Source of the DNA: Bacteroidales bacterium
GTDB lineage: Bacteria > Bacteroidota > Bacteroidia > Bacteroidales > VadinHA17
DNA length: 64,000 bases
Direction: 5' to 3'
Assembly: GCA_009877105.1 (NCBI GenBank)
Contig: WXFD01000034.1
Location: 35,548 to 99,547 of the forward strand
The notes beneath the pieces are model-generated. The model was not told where the DNA came from, did no database searches, and saw nothing but the letters and a program-made list of their open reading frames with translations. The position numbers were made by a program, and so were the translations under genes. This document shows, one piece after another, positions 17,469 to 24,614 of the stretch. Numbering within the stretch: the stretch's first letter is position 1; each line of letters opens with the position of its first letter.

Positions 17469-19994
17469 ATGAGGGAGTTTGTTTTCATATTTTTAATCAG
17501 TACGCTGATTTCGGTTAATATTTTTTGTCAGCCTGTTAAATCACCCGACGAATTTCTCGGTTATGAACTTGGAACTCAGTTTACGTTCCATCACAGGGCA
17601 GTTGATTATTTCAGATATATTGCCGGGCAGTCAGAATGTGCCGAGATCATTGAATACGGAACCACCTACGAAGGAAGGCCCCTATGTGTTTGCGTCGTTT
17701 CGGAAAAGGCTAATCTTGCCATACTCGATCAATACAGGAACAATAATCTTATCAAGGCCGGCCTGGTCAAAGGCGATATCGCAGGCAGTCAGCTGCCAAT
17801 CATCTGGCTGGCCTATAATATTCACGGCAACGAAGCGGCAGGAATGGAAACAGCGATGAAAACACTTTACACCCTGGTTTCAGGATCATTTCCGGGATCG
17901 GAAAACTGGCTGAGATCGTGCATAATAATCATCGATCCCTGCCAGAATCCTGACGGTCATGAGCTTTACGTCAACCGATACAGGAGTTCCCAAAATCTTC
18001 ATCCCAACGCTGATGGCAATTCATGGGAACATAACCAGGGCTGGCCCGGAGCCAGAACCAATCATTATTTCTTTGACCTGAACCGCGACTGGGCCTGGCA
18101 GACGCAGGTTGAAACAGTTGAAAGGCTCACCCTCTACAGGAAATTCATGCCTCATGTGTACGCCGATTTTCATGAAATGGGCTCCGGCTCCACATTCTTT
18201 TTTGCCCCGGGAGCGGATCCATGGCACGAGGCAATAACCCCCTGGCAGCGTAAGTTTCACGAAATCATGGGTAAAGGGAATGCAGCACTGTTTGATGAAA
18301 AGTCAAAGCTTTATTTCACAAAAGAGCACTATGATCTTTTTTTTCCGGCCTACAGCGATACCTGGCCCCTGTTCAACGGCGCTGCAGGATTTACCTATGA
18401 ACAGGGAGGAAGCGGATACGCGGGGCTGGCCCTCAGGCAGGAATCGGAAGATACACTGACCCTGAAAAAAAGGATCGATGGCCACTTTACCGCTTCAATG
18501 GCAACATTGAAAGTATCGTACGAAAACAGGGAAAAGCTGATTGCGGAGTTTAACACATTCTTCAGAGAGAATGCAGAAAACCCTGCATTTGAGTTTAAAT
18601 CCATAATAATCAAGGGGTCAAATGATAAAACGAACCTTAACGATCTGCTCCTGCTCCTCGACAGAAATCAGATCAGGTACTCGCCGGCAGGGAATACCGG
18701 TAAAAAATACCGTGGATTTGACTACCTGGCAAATGTGCAGGGTGAAACAACAATAGAAGCCGGCGATATTCTTGTAAGTGCTTTCCAGCCCCAGGCAAGA
18801 CTGGTGAAAGTACTGTTCGAGCCCGACAGCAGAATCACCGACTCCCTGAGCTACGACCTCACTGCATGGGCATTGCCATATACGTTTAACGTCAAGGCAT
18901 TTGCCATCCGGGAAAAGATAGTTCCCGGACCGAAAATATCTGAGAAAAACTCACCGGGAAACATGCCGCCCCAAAATCCGGATCCCTACGCCTACCTGGT
19001 GAATTTCAGCGGTTTCAGTGAAATGAAGTTAGTATCGGCACTCCAGGAAAAGAATATTAAGGTCAGGCATTGCTTCAAACCATTTTCTGTCAACGGAACT
19101 AGCTTTGAAAGAGGTAGTTATATAATTACAAAGGCTGATAACAGGATTGCCGGCGAAAATCTTGACCGCATTGTTACCGGACTGGCCGGCCGACTCGGGG
19201 TAGTCCTGAAACCGGTCTCAACCGGTCTTGTTGATGAGGGAAAGGATCTCGGGTCAGACTATTCACCACTTCTGAAAAAGAAAAAAATCGCGCTCCTGTG
19301 CGGTGATGGTACATCTTCAGGAGCCGTAGGCGAAATATGGTATTTTTTTGAGCGCGAAGTGGATTATCCCGTTACCGTGATCAACACATCAAATGCTGAA
19401 CGTACGGACCTTACCAGCTATGATGTCCTCATTCTTGCCGGCGGCAGTTATTCAAAACTGAATGACATCATTATTGATTTCGCAAGGAAAGGAGGCAGGG
19501 TAATTGCCCTTGAAAATTCCATTTCCGTTTTTGCATCCGAAAAATCTACCTCACTGTATAAGGATAATGAAGCCCGCAAAACGGAGCTGAAGGCATCAGC
19601 AGACAGGGAGAAAAACGATGCCAGTTTGCTTCTGAGGAAATTTGAGGATGAAAGGAGATATTTTCTGTCGGAAAGGTCGGCAGGAAGCATTTACAGGGTC
19701 AGAATCGACAGCAGCCATCCCTACGGGTTCGGCCTGGGAAATGAGTGGTTCGTCATAAAGGGAAGTTCATCTTATCCACTGCTGAGCAAGGGCAGTAATG
19801 TCGGATACATCCCTGAAAACGATCCCGTGGCAGGGTTTGCAGGCTATAAATTCAGGAAACAGGTAAAGAACACACTGGTTATCGGAACCGAGAAAATCGG
19901 TGAGGGAGAAGTGGTGTATATTGCCGATAATCCTTACTTCAGGGCATACTGGAAAAGCGGAAGGATACTCCTGTGGAATGTTATATTCAGGTAA
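17469..19994 (+). CDS. Secreted M14 family zinc carboxypeptidase
   Basis: An 841-residue secreted metallopeptidase. The signal peptide is MREFVFIFLISTLISVNIFCQ. The M14 domain follows, with zinc ligands His119 and Glu122 in NIHGNEAAG and His235 in ADFHEMGSG; the NPDGHELYVNR stretch near 160-170 is also characteristic, and FTYEQGGSG probably carries the catalytic Glu. A long C-terminal region of about 450 residues includes a glutamine-amidotransferase-like segment (LTSYDVLILAGGSYSKL), as in other large Bacteroidota M14 proteins. The downstream spacer has only weak hairpins. It probably works with the neighbouring DPP-IV in extracellular protein breakdown. Confidence 0.93.
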   Translation: MREFVFIFLISTLISVNIFCQPVKSPDEFLGYELGTQFTFHHRAVDYFRYIAGQSECAEIIEYGTTYEGRPLCVCVVSEKANLAILDQYRNNNLIKAGLVKGDIAGSQLPIIWLAYNIHGNEAAGMETAMKTLYTLVSGSFPGSENWLRSCIIIIDPCQNPDGHELYVNRYRSSQNLHPNADGNSWEHNQGWPGARTNHYFFDLNRDWAWQTQVETVERLTLYRKFMPHVYADFHEMGSGSTFFFAPGADPWHEAITPWQRKFHEIMGKGNAALFDEKSKLYFTKEHYDLFFPAYSDTWPLFNGAAGFTYEQGGSGYAGLALRQESEDTLTLKKRIDGHFTASMATLKVSYENREKLIAEFNTFFRENAENPAFEFKSIIIKGSNDKTNLNDLLLLLDRNQIRYSPAGNTGKKYRGFDYLANVQGETTIEAGDILVSAFQPQARLVKVLFEPDSRITDSLSYDLTAWALPYTFNVKAFAIREKIVPGPKISEKNSPGNMPPQNPDPYAYLVNFSGFSEMKLVSALQEKNIKVRHCFKPFSVNGTSFERGSYIITKADNRIAGENLDRIVTGLAGRLGVVLKPVSTGLVDEGKDLGSDYSPLLKKKKIALLCGDGTSSGAVGEIWYFFEREVDYPVTVINTSNAERTDLTSYDVLILAGGSYSKLNDIIIDFARKGGRVIALENSISVFASEKSTSLYKDNEARKTELKASADREKNDASLLLRKFEDERRYFLSERSAGSIYRVRIDSSHPYGFGLGNEWFVIKGSSSYPLLSKGSNVGYIPENDPVAGFAGYKFRKQVKNTLVIGTEKIGEGEVVYIADNPYFRAYWKSGRILLWNVIFR

Positions 19995-20199
19995 ATTCAC
20001 CTGAGCCTGTTTACTGAAATGCAATCGGAAAGGCAAAAGCAAAAAATACAGTAAAAGCAAGCGGGAAAAAACATTTATCTCCCGCCCTTCCCCCCTTGAA
20101 ATGGTTCTTTGCTGAATGCCGGACTTTACCGCACAGGAATTTCTTTCTCAAACAGGCATTGTTTTCTAAAAAATAACTACAGCGTCATTATTTCCTGGT

Positions 20200-20223
20200 T
20201 TCCTGCCAGGCTGCCGGCAGGAA
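20200..20223. other. GC-rich hairpin upstream of the hydrogenase-locus promoter
   Basis: A perfect 8-bp stem TTCCTGCC/GGCAGGAA with loop AGGCTGCC, sitting in AT-rich DNA about 55 bp upstream of the -7 box at 20280. It could be an operator or a leftover terminator stem; there is no T-tract. Confidence 0.4.
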
Positions 20224-20279
20224 TCAATAATATTTATTGTTATTTTATTAACACTGTTATTAAATTCACAATAAATTAC

Positions 20280-20287
20280 TATCTTTG
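20280..20287 (+). promoter_or_regulatory. -7 box (TATCTTTG) of the sensor/hydrogenase operon
   Basis: TATCTTTG matches TAnnTTTG in an AT-rich stretch, 58 bp before the first gene of the locus. A TTG at the -33 position is not evident, which may mean an activator or an alternative sigma factor is needed. Confidence 0.5.
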
Positions 20288-20344
20288 CATGGTCAAAACA
20301 ACGGTCTGTTAACTGAATATTTTTGCAAGATTTATCATAATACA

Positions 20345-20689
20345 ATGTTAATCACTGAAGTAGCAAGCAAGATAGAAGGACGGGTAGTCTGCTGTGAAAA
20401 CAAGGCTGCAGGAGAAGTGGAATATGCTTTTTCCTCAGATCTAATGAGCGATGTATTGAAAGTGGAAAGGGAAAATGTACTTCTGATCACCGGTCTGGCC
20501 AATCTTCAGGTAATAAGGACATCGGAAATGTCGGATATCAATTGCATTGTAATCGCAAGAAACAAAAAGTTAAACAGTGAGATAATAAAGCTTGCAACCG
20601 AGAATGGGATAGTTCTGATTGAAAGCCCTTATTCGGTGTTCCGTATTTCGGGAGAATTATACAAGGCAGGCATTAAGCCGCTATTCTGA
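20345..20689 (+). CDS. DRTGG-domain protein 1
   Basis: A 114-residue single-domain protein resembling the DRTGG domain known from phosphotransacetylase-associated and CBS-linked proteins. The frame opens earlier with a non-ATG codon, but MLITEVASKIEGRVVC is the natural start. It shares SDLMSDV (about 31-37) and FRISGELY (about 100-107) with the second DRTGG gene at 22482, so the two are paralogues; this copy lacks the GG before the shared block. It has no catalytic motif; ligand binding, possibly a nucleotide, is inferred. It leads a tightly packed operon, with 2 bp to the next gene. Confidence 0.78.
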   Translation: MLITEVASKIEGRVVCCENKAAGEVEYAFSSDLMSDVLKVERENVLLITGLANLQVIRTSEMSDINCIVIARNKKLNSEIIKLATENGIVLIESPYSVFRISGELYKAGIKPLF

Positions 20690-20691
20690 AA

Positions 20692-21117
20692 ATGCAATAC
20701 AGGTATAAAATAGCAGGTGGTGATTTCTCAAATGCAGGGGCGGTGGCAAGCTCGGTCAAAAAGACCCTGCGTCAGCTCAATATTGACCATCGGCTTTCCA
20801 AAAGAATAGTGATAGCCCTGTATGAAGGTGAAGTGAATGTGGTGGCACATGCTTATTCGGGTATAATTGACATTGACATAGACCATGAAAGGATAAAAAT
20901 AAGGATAACCGATAAGGGACCTGGAATAGTTGATATAGCAAAGGCAATGGAGGAAGGTTATTCAACCGCTTCCACGCAGGTCAGGGAAATGGGATTCGGA
21001 GCAGGAATGGGCCTTTCAAACATGAAGAAGAACAGCGACTCAATGCAGATAACAAGTGAACCAGGCATCGGTACGGTAGTTGAGCTTACGACATACCTTA
21101 ACGGCAATGAAGGGTAA
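20692..21117 (+). CDS. Anti-sigma-factor-like GHKL ATP-binding protein (RsbW type)
   Basis: A 141-residue HATPase_c protein of the RsbW/SpoIIAB class. The N-box (EGEVNVVAHAY, about 44-54), G1 (DKGPGI, about 76-81) and G2 (GFGAGMGLSNMKK, about 101-113) are all present. RsbW-type proteins phosphorylate anti-anti-sigma factors or bind sigma factors. No STAS antagonist or sigma gene is in this operon, so the partner is unknown; the hydrogenase-like sensor encoded next, which overlaps by 11 bp, is a plausible one. Similar GHKL genes accompany [FeFe]-hydrogenase loci in other anaerobes, as far as I recall. Confidence 0.85.
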   Translation: MQYRYKIAGGDFSNAGAVASSVKKTLRQLNIDHRLSKRIVIALYEGEVNVVAHAYSGIIDIDIDHERIKIRITDKGPGIVDIAKAMEEGYSTASTQVREMGFGAGMGLSNMKKNSDSMQITSEPGIGTVVELTTYLNGNEG

Positions 21118-22495
21118 GGATCAAAATAAGGAATTTCATCACGCTTTAAAGGTGCACAAGGATCTTTGCACCGGCTGTACGCATTGCATGATAGTCTGCC
21201 CTACCAGGGCCATCCGCATCAGAAAGGGCAAGGCGATCATAATTGCCGACAGGTGCGTTGATTGCGGCGAATGCTACAGGGCCTGCCCGGTGTCAGCAAT
21301 AGGTGTCGAGCAGGATGATCTCAACCTGATACTGAAATTCCCGGTAAGAGTGCTCCTGATCCCGGGTGTATTTATCGGCCAGTTTTCACATAAAATACCA
21401 CTTTCATCGATCTACGGAGCTCTCGGTAAAATAGGTTTCACCCATGTTTATCACGTGGAAAATACCGTAGACATGGTCCTGGATGCTTATGACGAATATG
21501 CCCTGCAAAACGAAAGCCGCCCGCTTATCTCTTCTTTCTGCCCGGCAGTGGTAAGACTTATCCAGGTAAGGTTCCCTTCCCTGGTCGATAACATTATGAA
21601 GGTGAACCCTCCTGTCGATATGTCTGCAATTTATTACAGGGAGAAACTCAGGAGTTCCGGTATTCCCGAACAAAACACAGGTCTGTTCTACGCAACACCC
21701 TGTGCCGCCAAAATTGCAGCAATCAAGAGCCCGGTCGGAGAAACCGAATCGGTGGTGACCGGAGTAATCAATACCAACTACTTGTATAACAAGGTTTACC
21801 AACTCCTCCAGAAAGGGGAAGCCTTCAACGAAATCCCTGTAACAGACGACCTCCTGAGTTCCAGGGGAATACTGTGGAGCCTTACCCGGGGAGAATCTTC
21901 TCACCGGAAAAAAAGGTCGCTCTCGGTCGACGGGATCAGGAATGTTACTGAAATACTGGAGAGCGTTGAAAACGACAAACTTGACAATATTGATTTTCTC
22001 GAACTGAGAGCCTGCGATGAAGGATGTGCAGGCGGTATTCTCCTGCCGGGCAACCGTTTTGTCACTGTGGAAAGGCTCCGCAAGCTTGCTTCCGATTTCT
22101 CAAAAAGCGAAACAGACAGCAGAAGAAAACTCACGGAAGGATTTATCAATTTAAAGGAACAAAGCTTCCTGGGTAAAATTGAACCTAGAAACATTGAAAA
22201 GCTCGATGAGGATTTCACTGTGGCCATGAAGAAAATGAAAAGGAAACGCAGATTGATGTGCTTCCTTCCCGGTTTCGATTGTGCTGCATGCGGTTCACCT
22301 GACTGCCAGACACTTGCAGAAGATACGGTCCGGGGCTACGGGCAGCTTTCGCATTGCGTTTTCATGCAGCAACAGATGGTCAAACAGAAGCTCATGAGTC
22401 AGGAAAAAGCATTCAGCCTGACCGAGGAGATCTGGGGAGCTGAAAGACTGGAAAAGAACTGTAATAAAATCGGCGCGGAAAATGAAAATATCTGA
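21107..22495 (+). CDS. Sensor-like [FeFe]-hydrogenase (HydS type)
   Basis: A 462-residue protein with two [4Fe-4S] ferredoxin motifs near the N-terminus (about residues 21-62), an H-cluster domain (about 75-310) and a C-terminal FeS domain with C-x2-C-x4-C-x16-C (Cys392, 395, 400, 417). The four Cys that hold the H-cluster are kept: Cys145 in SSFCPAV, Cys199 in TPCAAK, and Cys303 and Cys307 in RACDEGC. The proton-relay Cys of catalytic enzymes (first C in TSCCP) is Phe144, and the GGGGQ tail of motif 3 is lost, so slow catalysis and a sensing role are likely. There is no PAS or kinase domain. The chosen ATG overlaps the upstream gene by 11 bp. Confidence 0.88.
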   Translation: MKGKDQNKEFHHALKVHKDLCTGCTHCMIVCPTRAIRIRKGKAIIIADRCVDCGECYRACPVSAIGVEQDDLNLILKFPVRVLLIPGVFIGQFSHKIPLSSIYGALGKIGFTHVYHVENTVDMVLDAYDEYALQNESRPLISSFCPAVVRLIQVRFPSLVDNIMKVNPPVDMSAIYYREKLRSSGIPEQNTGLFYATPCAAKIAAIKSPVGETESVVTGVINTNYLYNKVYQLLQKGEAFNEIPVTDDLLSSRGILWSLTRGESSHRKKRSLSVDGIRNVTEILESVENDKLDNIDFLELRACDEGCAGGILLPGNRFVTVERLRKLASDFSKSETDSRRKLTEGFINLKEQSFLGKIEPRNIEKLDEDFTVAMKKMKRKRRLMCFLPGFDCAACGSPDCQTLAEDTVRGYGQLSHCVFMQQQMVKQKLMSQEKAFSLTEEIWGAERLEKNCNKIGAENENI

Positions 22496-22817
22496 AATAG
22501 TAAATCGCCTGAACCTCAAAGTAGTAGCCGGAGCCGACGGATTAGGAGCGGAAGTTACCGGAGGTTATGTTTCCGATCTCCTCAGCGATGTCATTGGACA
22601 TGCAGCTGAAGGGAATATCTGGATCACACTTCAGACACATCAGAACATTGTTGCCGTTGCCAGCCTGAAGGAACTTTCGGCAATAATTGTAGTAAAAGGT
22701 TCTTCTCCCGCTGCAGATACTATAAGGAAAAGCAATGAGGAAAATATACCCCTGCTTTCTACCGGCCTGGATACATTCAGAATAGCCGGGGAATTATATA
22801 ATTTACTTTTAAAATGA
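22482..22817 (+). CDS. DRTGG-domain protein 2
   Basis: A 111-residue DRTGG-type protein, paralogous to the one at 20345. VTGGYVSDLLSDV (about 25-37) keeps the GG that the first copy lacks, and FRIAGELYNLL closes the domain. It overlaps the sensor hydrogenase gene by 14 bp and the PHP gene by 4 bp (ATGA), so translation is probably coupled. The two copies flank the sensor and could form a heterodimer or bind different states of it. The ligand is unknown. Confidence 0.82.
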   Translation: MKISEIVNRLNLKVVAGADGLGAEVTGGYVSDLLSDVIGHAAEGNIWITLQTHQNIVAVASLKELSAIIVVKGSSPAADTIRKSNEENIPLLSTGLDTFRIAGELYNLLLK

Positions 22818-23548
22818 AGATATACCGGGCAGACCTGCATATACACACCTTGCTTTCACCGTGCGGTGAGCTGAGCATGAGCCCGGCAAGAATAATTGAG
22901 ACGGCCAAACGCAGGAATCTTGACATTATCGGAATAAGCGATCACAATACCACAAGGCAGAGCAACCTTGTCAGAACGCTTGGCGAAAAAAAGGGAATAT
23001 ATGTGCTGCGGGGCGCTGAAGTAACAACAAGAGAGGAGATACATTGCCTCGTGTTCTTTGAAGAAAATGATTCCCTCAGCCGGTTCCAGGAATTGCTGGA
23101 CGATACCCTGCCATGCATTCAGAACAACCCGCTGATATTTGGTGATCAGGTTGTGGTGGATGAAAATGAGAATATTGTTTATACCGAGGAAAGATTACTG
23201 ACAAATGCCATAAAACTTTCACTCGGAGAACTGGAAGCATGGGTACATGCGAATGATGGAATTTTCATCCCTGCCCACATCGACAGAATGAAAAACAGCA
23301 TTTACAGCCAACTCGGATTTCTGCCGGAAAACCTTAAGGCAGATGCACTGGAGGTTTCAAAAAGAAGTTCACCCGGACAGTTCAGAATAAACCACCCGGA
23401 AACTGTGGGTTACACGCTGATTACAAATTCTGATTCACATTACTGCGAGTCAATAGGAACTGTATTCAACAACTTCCATATGGAAGGGACAACATTTGAG
23501 GAAATACGAATGGCACTGGCGGGTGAGAAAGGAAGAAAGGTTGACTGA
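22814..23548 (+). CDS. PHP-domain phosphoesterase
   Basis: A 244-residue PHP-family metal-dependent phosphoesterase. Metal-site motifs are visible: His9 and His11 (ADLHIHT), Asp43-His44 (ISDHN), a His in PAHIDR (about 156) and Asp-x-His in TNSDSHY near 210. The family includes TrpH/YciV-type 3',5'-nucleotide bisphosphate phosphatases and histidinol phosphatases. The position inside a signalling operon suggests action on a small phosphorylated ligand rather than histidine synthesis; this is inference. Start overlaps the DRTGG stop by 4 bp; the next gene begins 1 bp after its stop. Confidence 0.88.
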   Translation: MKIYRADLHIHTLLSPCGELSMSPARIIETAKRRNLDIIGISDHNTTRQSNLVRTLGEKKGIYVLRGAEVTTREEIHCLVFFEENDSLSRFQELLDDTLPCIQNNPLIFGDQVVVDENENIVYTEERLLTNAIKLSLGELEAWVHANDGIFIPAHIDRMKNSIYSQLGFLPENLKADALEVSKRSSPGQFRINHPETVGYTLITNSDSHYCESIGTVFNNFHMEGTTFEEIRMALAGEKGRKVD

Positions 23549-23549
23549 C

Positions 23550-24110
23550 ATGATAACACTGGCATTAAATATTCTTGACATCGTTCAGAATTCCATAAGC
23601 GCAATGGCCACGGAAATTGCAGTGGAAGTAACGGAATCTGCCGCAGTTGACCTGATGAAGATCACAGTGAAGGACAATGGCAGGGGAATGTCGCAGGATC
23701 TGTTATCCAGGGTTACCGACCCGTTTGTGACAACCAGGAAAACCAGGCGGATTGGGCTGGGCATTCCTCTGCTGAAATATCACGCAAATCTGGCCGGAGG
23801 CGATCTGGAGATTCAGTCCGGTGAAGGTATTGGTACCACCCTGAGCGCAACCCTGAAACTTCAGCATCCTGACCGCCAGCCATTGGGTGATCTGGCCGGA
23901 ATGATGACAATTCTCATGACGGCCAATCCGGGAATTGATTTTCTTTATACCCACAAAACCGATATGGGGGAATACTGTTTTTCATCCAGGGAAGTCATGG
24001 AATATCTGGGAATTACAGACTTCAGCGATGTTTCGCTGCTAACTGACATAAGGGAAATGATGAACAATAACCTGGAGGATATCGGGGCATCGGGGTTTAA
24101 CGGGGAATAG
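23550..24110 (+). CDS. Stand-alone histidine-kinase-type ATPase domain protein
   Basis: A 186-residue GHKL protein with the HATPase_c core of a sensor kinase: N-box DIVQNSISA (about 10-18), G1 DNGRGMS, F-box-like DPFVTTR and G2 GLGIPLLKYHANLAGG. It has no dimerisation/phospho-acceptor helix, no sensor domain and no membrane segment. The last 60 residues (MMTILMTANPGIDFLYTH and onward) form an extra domain I do not recognise. The frame opens earlier inside the PHP gene, but the ATG at 23550 aligns with the GHKL start. It may serve as kinase for a partner in trans, or as an ATP-dependent switch coupled to the H2 sensor. Confidence 0.83.
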   Translation: MITLALNILDIVQNSISAMATEIAVEVTESAAVDLMKITVKDNGRGMSQDLLSRVTDPFVTTRKTRRIGLGIPLLKYHANLAGGDLEIQSGEGIGTTLSATLKLQHPDRQPLGDLAGMMTILMTANPGIDFLYTHKTDMGEYCFSSREVMEYLGITDFSDVSLLTDIREMMNNNLEDIGASGFNGE

Positions 24111-24201
24111 ATGAAAAATTGTCGTAAAATCAATTAAACCAGGATAATTGCAGGTATATTAGATAAATTAATCAATTTGAATTAACTAAACAGGAACGAG
24201 C

Positions 24202-24603
24202 ATGTCACAAATCAAGTCTCTCGCCGATCTCAGGAAGAAACGCGAAGAAATAAAAGCAGAAATGGACACCAGGATCAAGGCTATTGATCCTGAAAATCAT
24301 GTTCAGATCAAGGTTGCGATGGCAACCTGTGGTATTGCTGCAGGAGCTAAGGAAATAATGGAATTTTTTGTTGAACAGCTCGACAGGAGGAATATCCAGG
24401 GAGTGGTTACACAAACCGGATGCATGGGATATTGCTATGCCGAGCCCACTGTTGAAATTACTCTTCCGGGCAGAGAACCTGTGGTTTACGGATTTGTCGA
24501 CCTGAAAAGGGCAGACCAGATAATTGAGAAATATATAAAGGAGGGTGAGCTTATCGATGGTATCATCCCGGTAAATTATGAAACAATTGATTCTAAAGAA
24601 TAG
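24202..24603 (+). CDS. Thioredoxin-like [2Fe-2S] ferredoxin of the hydrogenase operon
   Basis: A 133-residue protein with a charged N-terminal helix and a thioredoxin-like ferredoxin fold. Cys43 (ATCGIAAGA) and Cys74/Cys78 (TGCMGYC) are present; the usual second Cys is replaced in the CGIAAGA loop, a pattern I recall as normal for this subgroup next to HydB genes. It is likely an electron-transfer or assembly partner of the hydrogenase. A 91-bp spacer separates it from the signalling genes, with no clean TAnnTTTG box, and hydB follows after 11 bp behind a strong AGGAGG. Confidence 0.88.
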   Translation: MSQIKSLADLRKKREEIKAEMDTRIKAIDPENHVQIKVAMATCGIAAGAKEIMEFFVEQLDRRNIQGVVTQTGCMGYCYAEPTVEITLPGREPVVYGFVDLKRADQIIEKYIKEGELIDGIIPVNYETIDSKE

Positions 24604-24607
24604 GAGG
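24602..24607 (+). promoter_or_regulatory. Strong Shine-Dalgarno site before hydB
   Basis: AGGAGG lies 7 bp upstream of the hydB ATG and overlaps the stop codon of the preceding gene. Such a perfect site is rare in Bacteroidota and stands out against the weak sites elsewhere in the window. Confidence 0.6.
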
Positions 24608-24614
24608 ATAGCAA

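Larger units (their letters stand above)
19995..20344. other. Intergenic region and leader of the hydrogenase locus
   Basis: About 350 bp without a supported gene. It contains a hairpin GCGGGA...TCCCGC (20061-20085) followed by a C/T-rich tract, which may end the peptidase transcript; a strong hairpin TTCCTGCC/GGCAGGAA (20200-20223) with an 8-nt loop and no T-run; and a -7 box at 20280. A 67-codon frame opening with TTG at 20109 has no protein-like character and was not accepted. Confidence 0.55.

Noticed and set aside
20061..20085. Terminator after the M14 peptidase gene
   Set aside because: The stem is only 6 bp and is followed by a C-rich tract rather than a T-run.
20109..20312. 67-codon frame before the hydrogenase locus
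   Set aside because: It starts with TTG, spans a hairpin and the -7 box, and the residues show no protein-like pattern.
24202..24603. Missing second Cys of the [2Fe-2S] site in the thioredoxin-like ferredoxin as a defect
   Set aside because: The TCGIAAGA version is what I remember as normal for this subgroup next to HydB, so it is probably not damage.
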